A stretch of DNA of 60,000 nt from Owenia fusiformis (taxonomy: Eukaryota; Annelida; Polychaeta; Sabellida; Oweniidae): positions 1,824,571 to 1,884,570 of the forward strand of contig CAIIXF020000011.1 in the NCBI GenBank assembly GCA_903813345.2, in the 5' to 3' direction. The stretch's first letter is position 1. The number at the start of each line of letters is the position of its first letter. The translations under genes and the position numbers were made by a program. Below are positions 22,070-33,130 of the stretch, one piece after another. Below the pieces are notes generated by a model. The model had not been told where the DNA came from. It did not search any database and worked only from the letters and a program-made list of their open reading frames with translations.

Positions 22070-22867
22070 CTGGAAGAGAGAATAATAACTCGTCTGTTAG
22101 CTTACATGGCAATGTGGAAGCACTAGTCCAATTCAAAATAATTTGAGCCTAACAACCCCTCCAAAAATGAAAAAGATTACTACCTGACCGAATCCCACTC
22201 CTGAAATATTTGCAGAAACTAATTGCTACAAAACTTTAAATATGCAAATCTCAAATTGTCATTTATTCCTATACTCGTTGATCATTCAAATGTAATAGGA
22301 AAACCATAAAAGGTTGATTATGATGTTGATCAAATGCCCAAATTTGGTCTTTTTCCACTAGTGCTTCCTTCACTATACTGTTGATGATGACAAGTCTCAC
22401 TTAGTTTCCATCATCGATATGACATATGATATGCAAAAAAATGTTTATTTTTGTTTGATCAAGCAAACAAACGAAGCAAATAATTCAAAACAATCAAAAG
22501 TCACTCAAGCATTATCTATTTTCTAAAAACTGTGCCGATTCAACCTTGATATTTTCAAATTTTGAAAAGGAGAGCAAAAGCCAAATGCAAAACGCTTGCT
22601 CATTCTAATAAAACATTCCATCTAATAAAACATTCAATCGAGTAAAATATTCCATCTAATAAAACATTCAATCGAGTAAACATGTCCTCCTACATGAGAT
22701 TTTCATAAAACATGCAGGGAACTATATGCTACAGATAGTAGGTAAACTAGCAGACGTCTAAATATACAGTCCAATACACAGCCCAAAGAAATATAATCTT
22801 TTAAGAGGCTGTTCGATGACCTGTATACATATACAGGTAAATTCATGTATAATGGGAACACCAGTCA

Positions 22868-23262
22868 CGTCACATTACCCATGAATTACACTACCCATGA
22901 ATCCCATTACCCATGATGCTCAATCCCATGAATCAAATTACCCATGATGCTCAATCCCATGAATCACATTACCCATGATGCTCAATCCCATGAATCAAAT
23001 TACCCATGATGCTCAATCCCATCAATCAAATTACCCATGATGCTCAATCCCATGAATCAAATTACCCATGATGCTCAAAATCCCATGAATCACATTACCC
23101 ATGATGCTCAATCCCATCAATCAAATTAACCATGATGCTCAATGCCATGAATCAAATTACCCATGATGCTCAATGCCATGAATCAAATCACCCATGAATC
23201 ACATTTACCATGAACCTCATTACCCATAATTCTCATTACCCATGAATCTCATTACCCATAAA
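22868..23262. repeat. how: About 32-bp minisatellite, CCCATGATGCTCAAT..ATCAAATTA
   Basis: About ten units alternate ACCCATGATGCTCAATCCCA and TGAATCAAATT. They decay at both ends to CATTACCCATGAAT. The array is intronic, and units have no spacers, so it is not a CRISPR-like array. Confidence 0.85.
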
Positions 23263-24469
23263 TCTTTATGTTTGGGTGAAATAAAAAACCTTCTAAAATG
23301 CTCCTTTTTTCTTGATGTGTTTGAATTCATTTTCAAGTGATCTTTGAGATTTTCTGAAAGTCTAAGCATCAGTGACTGGTGATCCCATTTTACCCCCCCC
23401 CCCTCCCCCGAACCATATACCCTCATATTTATGCTTAGTACTAAATGTATTTGCAGAATGTCATGTTCTCAAAACAGACATGCTGCAAATACATCAATCA
23501 TTTGAGTCGCATTATCAAATCCAACCCTTCAAATGTGCATCCATTTCCCTTTCCTGATTATGGTTAATGCTTTCAATCTCTATTGTTTGAAGGGGTTTAG
23601 AGAAAGATAATTTGTTATCATAAAAATAAAATATTTCAGTTTTTGTATTTTTACAATATATCCTAATTCTCAAATTGATGTGTGTATTTTCGAAATAATC
23701 GTTTGTCATTTAGACATTTCTGGCCCACTCTGTAGATTTTCAAAGCATTAACCACAAGTACAGTTGAATCATTGTGGGCCTGTTAAAACTGCCCAAATGA
23801 TTTAACGATACATATTATCAAAATATTATGGTCAAATATTAACCCATAAACCAGAGTTTTGATTAAATACCATATATATAAACCCAAATCCAAATATATA
23901 TAAAGTTACAATAATTAAAACCAACATAGCCTGAAATTAAATAATAAACTGACCTCTCTTCAGTCAGCTTTCAATACAAAAACATCACATTTACTACAGT
24001 AAAATAATTTACTACAGTAATATAATTTACTACATTACGAGTAATATAATATGATATTCACAAATAATGGAATAAAATATAAAAGAATAATAAAAAAGAG
24101 ACTCGCTCTCCGTGGTATCAATTTTTTCAATCTCCTATTGTTAGATCACACACAATTATTTTGTGAATCAAGCAAGGCTTATCTAAATAAATCACACAAA
24201 AATGGTTGCTAAGGGGTTGCCGAGCAATCATGCATGGCATTGTCATGACAACTATCTGAAATTCAAAAATCGTGCAATTTCAAATTCTACTAGGTGACCA
24301 ACAAGGAGTGATTTTTTGTATTTTTGTGAATCATTACTAAAGCTTATTCTAATTCTAAATAATTTAATCTGAGGTGTGACTATGGTGAGTAGAAATAACA
24401 AATAACTGATCTAAAATTATAAATATTGCAACATTGGCACACGCCATCTTCCATATATTTAAAGATTTT

Positions 24470-24680
24470 GGGATATTTGCAATATAGTGAATTTCATCAT
24501 TATTGCAATATATCAGAAAAGCAATATCATCAATATTGCAATGTATCAGAATTTTGAAATCATAGATATTGCAATATAAGAGAATATCAATATTTGACAT
24601 TGTCAGAATATTAATATCTTTATCATCTATATAAAGCAATATCACCAGAATATCAATATATTGGAATATTGTCTGGGTCA
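24470..24680. repeat. how: AT-rich tandem repeat, ATATTGCAATAT units
   Basis: Irregular units of about 25-30 bp contain ATATTGCAAT and TATCAGAAT. The core is palindromic (ATTGCAAT). No coding is implied. Confidence 0.6.
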
Positions 24681-25012
24681 GGCAGTCTTACACAAAGCCT
24701 CCGGAGTCGATTTACATTTTATTTCCAGTGTTTGAGGAAAAAATGCAAAGGAGCAACGGATTTTGGTCAAAGATGATCAGACATAATGGAAAGAAGTCTA
24801 TGTGAATGTTGAATAAATTGCATCTACAAACTACCTGTGATGACTACATGTGTATCAGCTACATGTGACTACATATGTACGGACTACATGTGTACAGAGG
24901 TAAACAAGCACCATAAAACAACCATGGTAACAACAAGCAATTACCATGGTAACAAGAAAATAAACAGCTATATCTACTCTGCTTATAGCAGGTTCAAATG
25001 CAACATTTCCAT

Positions 25013-25235
25013 CAGGACCCCATGAGGCAAATAATAGACCCCATGAGGCAAATACTAGACCCCATGAGGCAAATACTAGACCCCATGAGGCAAATACTAG
25101 ACCCCATAAGGCAAATATAAGACCTCAAGAGGCAAATCTTAAACCACATGAGGCAGATCTTAAACCACATGAGGCAAATATTAGACCCCATGAGGCAAGA
25201 CTCACAAGAAGACCCATGAGGCAAATCTGATCAAA
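25013..25235. repeat. how: 24-bp minisatellite, GACCCCATGAGGCAAATACTA
   Basis: About nine 24-bp units. Because the unit is a multiple of three it yields an artificial repetitive reading frame on the minus strand (LMGSSIC repeats), which I do not regard as a gene. Confidence 0.85.
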
Positions 25236-25397
25236 ATGCTCTATCTTTCACTCGCAAAAAAGCATGCAATGATTCCAACAAACCCTCAGGCTGAAACCTT
25301 AGGGTAAGGGAACCAAGGGTTGCAGGGGGAGACAAGCAGGGTTGTGGGAGCGGTCGGCAAGCAAGAAATCACACGCGGTGACGTCATGCCAACTTAC

Positions 25398-25515
25398 GAG
25401 ATGCTGACGCGTTTGGCGTCGAAGTTGACGGGGAGGACTTTGTATCTCGATATGTCCCATTTATTATGGCCAGCTCCATTAACTGTCGTTTCTTAAGATC
25501 ATCTTCACCCTCGGC
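25398..25515 (-). CDS. how: STAR protein, QUA2 exon version 5A
   Basis: Between TTTAACAG|GCC and TCTC|GTAAGT it encodes 39 residues plus one base. [20 protein letters not shown] is followed by TYRD and a Ser/Thr-rich linker ending NASAS. AEGED.LKK.QLMELAI.NGTYRD is the QUA2 helix and tail of STAR proteins, which in GLD-1 and QKI structures contacts the 5' bases of ACUAAY. This version matches Drosophila HOW ([20 protein letters not shown]) almost exactly. Entry phase 0 and exit phase 1 equal those of exon 5B, so either can join exon 4 to the C-terminal exon. Confidence 0.92.
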
Positions 25516-26060
25516 CTGTTAAACAAAACATGTATGGTTAGCGGTTATATTTGGATTAGATATCTTGGCGTTAGGCTACGACAAGTTAGATGTGTATGTG
25601 TCGTATTGTGTTACATATTGGTAAGTTACATTGATTATCTATACGTGGCAACCTTAGTACTTGATCTATTCTAGATTCAGAAAAAAAGTTTTTGTACTTA
25701 ATGGTTTTATCCAATGTGCAAAAAATACAGCTCTGATAGTTTATTTTAAAAATCACAGTTGGTGTTTTTTGTTTTCCAAGCACCTGGTTATTTTTTAAAG
25801 TACATTTTTTAAACATGTTCAACTGCAAAAAAATGTTTTTCTATAGATTTGTTCCTCTAAAGAACTGCAAAACCTTGTAAATCCGAAAAATCAATTGGGA
25901 AAGATAATAAAGTTGTAGTTTTATTCTCAAAAAAAAATGAAAAGAAATTCATTTTTAGTTCTCATCACAAAGGCCATCAAGACAAGTACTAAGGTTGTGT
26001 GCATCAACCACCATTTTAAGTGCAAAATGACACATATATTAAACTGCTCCTGTGTGCCCA

Positions 26061-26138
26061 TCAACCAGAGTTAGATGAAGCATGGAGCTCTTCAATATCC
26101 TCCTCCTCCTCTCCTCCAGTTTGAAGAGCTCTCTGGAC
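26061..26138 (-). CDS. how: Candidate alternative terminal exon 5C of the STAR gene
   Basis: On the minus strand, exon 5B's donor is followed after 74 nt by CATTTCTAG|GTCCAG. The 74-nt interval contains two CCTAACC branch-point-like motifs. Spliced from 5B (phase 1) the frame reads RPESSSNWRRGGGGY and stops. Spliced from exon 4 (phase 0) it reads VQRALQTGGEEEEDIEELHA and stops at 26061-26063. An AATAAA in transcript sense lies at 25920-25925, so a short isoform with its own poly(A) site is possible. The homology is nil. It could equally be intron sequence with a chance acceptor. Confidence 0.25.
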   Translation of the reverse strand, partial: VQRALQTGGEEEEDIEELHASSNSG

Positions 26139-26212
26139 CTAGAAATGAAGTATGGGGTTAGGCGTTGGTTAGGCTGTTACGTGTTATACCCACGTAGGAG
26201 ATCATGACTTAC

Positions 26213-26306
26213 GAGATACCATTTGAGCTGCTTTGTCTCTGTAAGTACCTTTAAGAATAGCTAGTTCCATAAGCTGCAGTTTCTTTAAGTTGTCCTCTCC
26301 CTCAGC
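26213..26306 (-). CDS. how: STAR protein, QUA2 exon version 5B
   Basis: Between TCTATTCAG|GCT and TCTC|GTAAGT it encodes 31 residues plus one base: [20 protein letters not shown], then TYRD and KAAQMVS. It is a diverged second copy of exon 5A, 697 bp upstream of it in the gene, with the same phases and the same final TCTC|GTAAGT. Compared with 5A, the QUA2 helix changes Arg to Leu before QLMELA and IING to ILKG, and the linker is eight residues shorter with no Ser/Thr tract. The two cannot both be included sensibly (the QUA2 would be doubled and the phase 1 to phase 0 join would shift the frame), so they should be mutually exclusive. Confidence 0.88.
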
Positions 26307-26411
26307 CTGAATAGACAATACAACAGAATCAACAATAGAATCTACAATGGCTATACAATATTTACAATACAATATATGAATTTTATGAAATATAAAAATA
26401 AAGTGAATATA

Positions 26412-27456
26412 CCAGGTCGTTCAATAAGTTCGCGGAAAAAGATTCTTGATATTTTCTCATGAAGTTTTCACACAATGTATAAAAAATACTTTCTGATTGA
26501 CTCTGAAAATATCAGCATCTCTTATTTGATTGGTCAAAAATAAGGGTTACTATGGTAACTTGACTTTTGGGTAGGCGGGGCACTTTTTACGTCACATTAC
26601 TCATTAGAAAAACAACAGAATAGTAGGCAATTTATGAGTATATCACATGAATTTCTTCTCCGCTTTCTACTTGTACATGTTATTACTTAATGTAATAATA
26701 GTAACAACTATTGTCCCATAAGGTTTTAGAAATATTCTCCCGCATGTTTAATGCACAGTAGGTTCCATTCAAGCCATTGACGAGACAATGCTCTGAAGCC
26801 ATCTTGAAAACTTGTTTGAAGAGCAATCTGGACTGCAGTCAAAAGTAGCTTCATTGTTTCATAAAGTCAACCTCTTAGCTGATCCTTCATCCTAGTGAAA
26901 ACAGCAAAATCAAAGTTGTCTCATCTGGAGAGTATGTAACTTGGGGCAGCTTTGCCATCTATTTTGCCAGTTATTTGTGATGGTTTCCTGCACACTATTA
27001 GCAGTGTGATCGGCTGCATTATTCTGATGGAAAAATTTAGAGATCAGCTGAATGGAAGTTTTAATCAACTTACCATACCATTACTTTGTTGATTTTCTGG
27101 TCCACTGGTACAGCATTAACTAACACAATTTCAGAAATGTTCGTGAAAACAATGAACATCAATTTTCCCTCAAAAATTTGTAATTTGAATAAGAACAAAT
27201 AAAAAATAAGGATCCTTCCTTTGCACATATTTATAGATTTCTGTAATGATAAATTGTGTGACGTAAAATGTGCCCCGCCTACCCAAAAGTCAAGTTACCA
27301 TAGTAACCCTTATTTTTGACCAATCTAATTAGAGATGCTGAGATTTTAAAAATCAATCAGAAAGTATTTTTTAAACATTGTATGAAAATTTTATGGGAAA
27401 ATATCAAGAATCTTTGAAATGAGAGCATTTTTCCGTGAACTTATTGAACGACCTGG
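26412..27456 (-). mobile_element. Degenerate mariner-family transposon, 1045 bp
   Basis: The element starts CCAGGTCGTTCAATAAGTTC and ends with its reverse complement, flanked by TA on both sides (the Tc1/mariner target duplication). Inverted similarity continues for about 190 bp, through a GGGTAGGCGGGGCAC motif near each end. On the minus strand the interior keeps transposase remnants: FHQNNAADHTANSVQET, equivalent to FHQDNAPAHTANSV, then YSPD and FAVFTRMKDQLRG, equivalent to YSPDLAPCDF..FPKLK..L+G. The catalytic Asp of the HQDNAPAH motif reads Asn, and there are stops and frameshifts. At 1045 bp with 190-bp arms, much of the transposase is deleted. It is a dead copy in an intron. Confidence 0.85.
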
Positions 27457-27620
27457 TACATGTATCATGTTCCTGTAGAAATATGATAATATATCACAAA
27501 ATTCAAACAAAATATTTTAAATAAAAGGTATTTGATTAGTGTTTTAAAAAGTTGCTGAAACAATATTTGATGAGAACAATTCACATATAACAGTATAAAA
27601 TACAACAAACAGAAAATATT

Positions 27621-28066
27621 ACCCATATTTGGGCGAACTCCCGTGCAGTGATATATCACTGCGGCGGGCAGGTATCTCACCGTAAGCATGGTAACATCGT
27701 AATAAACAACTGACGTGATTGGTTCTAGTCCCATGCTCAGGTCGCGTGATTGTAAAATTTAGACAATTTCATTGGTTCAATTGCGCGTATTAACTAATAA
27801 ACAACACGTGCGGTAAACTTTTATCAACACAACTTTTACTCAGAATTCCTTCCGCGAGGATTTCCTCTTATATTTCATTGATTTGGGAATTTTTTGACAA
27901 AATAATTATTGGTGAACATAAAAGAACATATATTTTATAAGTTGTGTGAAAAACAAGTCTATCTGTGACAAAAAGGGGGACTATCTTCCCCAAATTTTGG
28001 GGATTCCATAATCTGCCCGCCGCAGTGTCTATACCAAGACACTGCATAGGAGTTCGATATTTGGGT
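27621..28066. mobile_element. Foldback MITE, about 446 bp
   Basis: The left end, ACCCATATTTGGGCGAACTC then CCGTGCAGTGATATATCACTG and CGGCGGGCAG, is mirrored at the right end by CTGCCCGCCGCAGTGTCTAT, AAGACACTGCATAGGAGTTC and GATATTTGGGTT. Each subterminal part contains its own small palindrome around GCAGTG. There is no coding capacity. Confidence 0.75.
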
Positions 28067-30515
28067 TGTTAAAACAGATACAGGGAAAGGAAATTAAATG
28101 AGTACATGAATGGAAAGTTATGGTTCTTTGTAAAGATGGCAGCACAGTTCAATTAATCACAACCAAAAGCAGATCAAAGAACTGAGAGTGAAAGGGAGAT
28201 GGAAATGCTAACCTTCAAAAATAGCATTTTAATCAGATTTAGTAGGTATTTAGCCAAATGACTTGTATGATGTTAAGTTGATTAGTTGTCAACTTAGCTT
28301 AAGCTGCCATGCTGTCAAAATAGGCTAAGAAGTAGTCTCAATTTAGCCAATTTTCACTTTGGTTGACCTCCCCTACTGATTGCTGATCTACTTATATGTC
28401 CCCTCCCCATTGTGAGAACATCATGTGATCACGACTCAAATTAAGAAACTCCTTAATTGGATCTAAATGTTTTTTTTTCAAATCTGTTTTTTCCTGTTGA
28501 TGGAATGTGAACTTGAACTTCGATGGACCTTTCATTAATAGTACAAATACATAAAAAAATGTTAAGAGTTCAATAATACTTCAATAGCAATCAGTTTGGT
28601 TGAAGCCCAAATTTTCTAATAATGAGCTCAATAAAATTTTGATTAAAATCACCCAAAACCCAATTGTTTTTCCATAGAATGTCCATAATATGAGAAAACT
28701 ATTTCTATTCACAAAATGACAAATTAAGAAACCTATCATATCCAGTAACTTCTAACTGACCTGAGAGTAAATCTCCAAGGCTGGCACAGATTCCAACTGA
28801 TCAATTCAGCTTTGGTTACATACTTATTGCCTTATGGCACATGACAAATGGAGTTTGTAGATGAAAGGAGGCATTCTATCTGTTTCTATCAGTTGGTTCT
28901 CTATATTATAATATTCTATGCTTGTCTTGTAAGGCTAAGACTCAAAGGCTAGGATAATAGATTTCATTAGAATTTCTTACATAAGACAAAATAAATTTTA
29001 AACAATAGGATGGTTGAAAATTATCAATTTTTCTAAGAGACACAAGTGAAATTCCTCAAAACAACAGGAGATTTTTGTAAAACAGCTGATTAAGATATAT
29101 TGTTTTTTTAGGTAGATCCACATGAGAATTTTGAAGTAATTTTCATGATTTTAGGTACCAATAATGAATAATGAATGAAAAAGATATTTTTAACTATTAT
29201 TTGGACATTCATACATTATGGTAGAATGCATGGTTCAAAATCAACTTTTACTAAATGTTTTAAAAACATCTTCCCAAAACTTATCCTTCAGCCTTTTTGT
29301 GAATGTGCGGAACTTTTGTTTTCCATATGTTCAAGATGATCTGTTAGAAACAGCTCAAACCATCAACTTTACCTTCCATCTGTAACAGAAGTCTGTTGGA
29401 AATAGTTTAAATGCACATCATTGTAAAGATTTAAGAGATAATCCATCCTTGTTGAGTTCAGAAAAGGTACAGCTTTCTATGTAGCAAACTTGGCAAAAAC
29501 ACAACACATGGGAGCTGAATCTAGGAAGATTTTTGAAGATACCTTGTATCTAGTTATTAATATCTAGACCCAAATTTAGAAAAAAAAATTAATAAAAATT
29601 GGGAAAGTTGGATAAAAGGATATCTATGTCGATTTTAGTCATTCTTTGGCTACTTGGTGCTGCATTAAGTTGAATATTTGCAAGTACCAAGTTGTAAATA
29701 TTTGTTTTGACAGAAATAGAAACTAAAAGTAAGAAAATAGAGAATGAGATATAAAAATTCTACACATCATTTGCAGCTTGTCTAATGACCAAATTAACTT
29801 CCCAAAACAAAGGAATCCATCAGACTGTATAACTCCATGCATAAAACAGTCCCACATAGCTAACCATATTTTCCTAATATAATATATAGCCCAACATGAG
29901 ATATATTATAATAGCTCTACATTCTAGAGGTGTTTCACTTCAGAGAGCACAATAAGGACAAACTACACAGGAGTTCACTAGAAAAATAGTTTCAGCATGA
30001 TTAACCAAAGTTCATCTTTGACCAGTGTGTCTATGGCACACACCCTTTCAAATGCAGCATGTCTGAAATTCTAAGGGCACATACCCTGTTCAGCATGATC
30101 AACCATAAAAATGGTATTATAATACAAGGCCTGTTCTCATGGCATAATTTCATACAATGAAGCTATTTTAACATGTTTTTAAATGATATACAAATGCAGA
30201 ATATACAATTTTGAATACAATTACAATTTCATAAGGTTTCCTCAAATAGTGTATTGTAAATTCTCCTTTTAAGAGAAAAACAATCAACATCTCAATTCGT
30301 GTGCCTAAAATATTTCAAGAAATCAGCCGCCCCATGTATTCCTTCCAGTTGAGAAACTACCTTGAAAAATCAAAATGGAATTTGCCACAAAGAGCTAATC
30401 CATTTCAATCTCTCTGGAATGAACTAAAGCAACCCCAAATACCCATTTGAACAGAGGATAAACTCATGCCTAATTCTGCCACCCAAATCCCTATGAGCAA
30501 ATGACTTCTAGTTAA
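28067..30515 (-). other. how: Intronic DNA without recognised features
   Basis: AT-rich sequence with no exon, RNA gene or repeat structure that I can name. Confidence 0.4.
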
Positions 30516-32092
30516 GTGTTACCTCATAAAACCTTGTAACTAAGCCTCGATATTCATCAAAGAACAGGAATTGTTTAATTCAAAGAGAAAAGTCACTTGT
30601 TTTGTTGAGCCAGATAAGAAGTTGGAAAAACAAATTTTCAGTGCCTCCCAGTATTATTCAACCAGTTATAAAACCCGTTTGAAATAATTTGACCCAGGAC
30701 TGAAATACATTGATTTACACTGAATGGTCACCTCTTTCACAAACCTCTAGAAAAATAAATGTTTAAGTTAACCATTCAAACATTCGTATAAAGTACAGAA
30801 CCATGCTTATGTGATCTTTTGAGAGGTGACCCCTACAGCTGATTGGATGGAGGAATTCAAACATTTATCAGAAATTGTATCTATTATTTGAAGAGCAGAA
30901 CGGAGATGAAAGTTTAAAGGGTAAAAGTAATCACTCACTATGCTCATAAATGTGACAATCCTTACAAAAAGATATAATAGATAAAACTTGAATGTTGACA
31001 TCAATGTTCTTTTGAAATAAATACCAAAGAATTAAATTTCATTTTTTGAGCTAGCATACCAAAATGGTTCAAAAACACTTTAAAAAAACTCATCCCTTTA
31101 TAAAAACAACTAGATAGCCCATCAATGGCCTTGGAACATTCACCAGAAGGCATTGCATGTGAAAGTCCAACTGACCTATTTGTTCACAAGCTTTACTACA
31201 ATTTTCTTTTCAAATTTCAGATGTTGAGACTAAAGCCTTTAAAAGCTTCAACACAATGTGACTTGAACAAATGAACTAAACATGCATTCACAGTTTAGGT
31301 CAGGTGTTACCTCATAAAACCTTGTAACTAAGCCTCGATATTCATCAAAGAACAGGAATTGTTTAATTCAAAGAGAAAAGTCACTTGTTTTGTTGAGCCA
31401 GATAAGAAGTTGGAAAAACAAATTTTCAGTGCCTCCCAGTATTATTCAACCAGTTATAAAACCCGTTTGAAATAATTTGACCCAGGACTGAAATACATTG
31501 ATTTACACTGAATGGTCACCTCTTTCACAAACCTCTAGAAAAATAAATGTTTAAGTTAACCATTCAAACATTCGTATAAAGTACAGAACCATGCTTATGT
31601 GATCTTTTGAGAGGTGACCCCTACAGCTGATTGGATGGAGGAATTCAAACATTTATCAGAAATTGTATCTATTATTTGAAGAGCAGAACGGAGATGAAAG
31701 TTTAAAGGGTAAAAGTAATCACTCACTATGCTCATAAATGTGACAATCCTTACAAAAAGATATAATAGATAAAACTTGAATGTTGACATCAATGTTCTTT
31801 TGAAATAAATACCAAAGAATTAAATTTCATTTTTTGAGCTAGCATACCAAAATGGTTCAAAAACACTTTAAAAAAACTCATCCCTTTATAAAAACAACTA
31901 GATAGCCCATCAATGGCCTTGGAACATTCACCAGAAGGCATTGCATGTGAAAGTCCAACTGACCTATTTGTTCACAAGCTTTACTACAATTTTCTTTTCA
32001 AATTTCAGATGTTGAGACTAAAGCCTTTAAAAGCTTCAACACAATGTGACTTGAACAAATGAACTAAACATGCATTCACAGTTTAGGTCAGG
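30516..32092. repeat. how: 788-bp tandem duplication (two copies)
   Basis: Copy 1 (30516-31303) begins GTGTTACCTCATAAAACC and ends CAGTTTAGGTCAG. Copy 2 (31304-32091/2) repeats it in direct orientation at an offset of exactly 788 bp. Every segment compared by eye is identical, including the 65-codon minus-strand frames at 30807 and 31595. It is intronic and without recognised coding function. Either it is a very recent duplication or an assembly artefact. Confidence 0.92.
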
Positions 32093-32949
32093 AAACGAAC
32101 AACTGAAACAATTTATCAGGAAATCTTAAAAGAGCCTCAAGTCCATATATCACAGTGTGAGTTTATAAACAGCTAAATCAAATACATATGTAACAGATCT
32201 TTGCAATAAACTTTGAAGTGTGCTGAATATAAAGGCAACTTGTTTGTTATTGCATTGGAAAGCCTGTTCATTGCAGTTAAGAACATGCAACATGGGGAGA
32301 TTAAACAGTATTTAGAAACAAACCATATCCAGGTTAAGGGGTACAATACTAATTAAGGCCCATATTCCCCTTTAGTTTTGACAGGTAAAAGGGAACACAC
32401 CCCTGACCTTAATTTAACCCACAAGAATGATGTACATATGTATTCAACTGAAAAACTGGCCTATTTCTCATTTTAACCACAAAACCCAGACCACTGACAA
32501 TCCACTGACAGCTGGATGGAGAATCTGCCTCTGAAATCATCTCCATACAAACTGTTGATGTGTTTCTTAACCCTCCAAGTTATACATCAAGGCGGCCATC
32601 TTGGATTTGAAAACCAGTTGCTAGGCAACGTAAAAAGCCAGATGCCATAGCAACCTTGTAAGCAGGCAAAAACTAAACATATGTTCAAACTTTTCAAAGT
32701 CATTGAATATTAGCTGAAGTGAACAGTGAATATTGAATTCCTAGTTTTATTGCAGAAACAGACCTTTTATAACCCAAGTTTCTATTTCAGTAGACATAGC
32801 AAATACAACAGGTTATCATACATTTTTGTCTTTGTACTTTCTCTATTACATATTGCAACATGTATCTATATTTCAAGCAACAACCGAAATCATCGCAATT
32901 TCAAAGAATTAAGAGATTCAATCCTGTATTGTAATATTTGATTTGAAAC

Positions 32950-33130
32950 AATGAGATACAAATATTGAATACTAAGATGCAAAATATTGAATACTAAGAT
33001 GCAAAATATTGAATACTAAGATGCAAAATATTGAATACTAAGATGCAAAATATTGAATACTAAGATGCAAAATATTGAATACTAAGGTTAACATATTGAA
33101 TACTAAGATGCAAAATATTGAATATTAAGA
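32950..33130. repeat. how: 22-bp minisatellite, AAGATGCAAAATATTGAATACT
   Basis: About eight units, the first five or six nearly identical, with one variant unit (AAGGTTAACATATTGAATACT). Intronic. Confidence 0.85.

Larger units (their letters stand above)
22070..25397 (-). other. how: Last intron of the STAR gene
   Basis: The intron is bounded by GTAAGT (at 25397) and TCTTCCAG. Besides three tandem-repeat tracts (listed separately), it holds C-rich tract 23392-23407 and AT-rich DNA. No extra exon was recognised. Confidence 0.6.

Noticed and set aside
22868-23262. Regular repeats resembling a CRISPR array
   Set aside because: The units are contiguous and drift gradually, with no unique spacers, and the DNA is an animal intron. 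It is a minisatellite.
25012-25224. Minus-strand frame with repeated Cys-Leu-Met-Gly segments
   Set aside because: It is generated by a 24-bp minisatellite whose length is a multiple of three. It lies in an intron.
30807-31792. Two identical 65-codon frames 788 bp apart
   Set aside because: Their identity follows from the exact tandem duplication of intronic DNA. No domain, splice or promoter evidence supports a gene.
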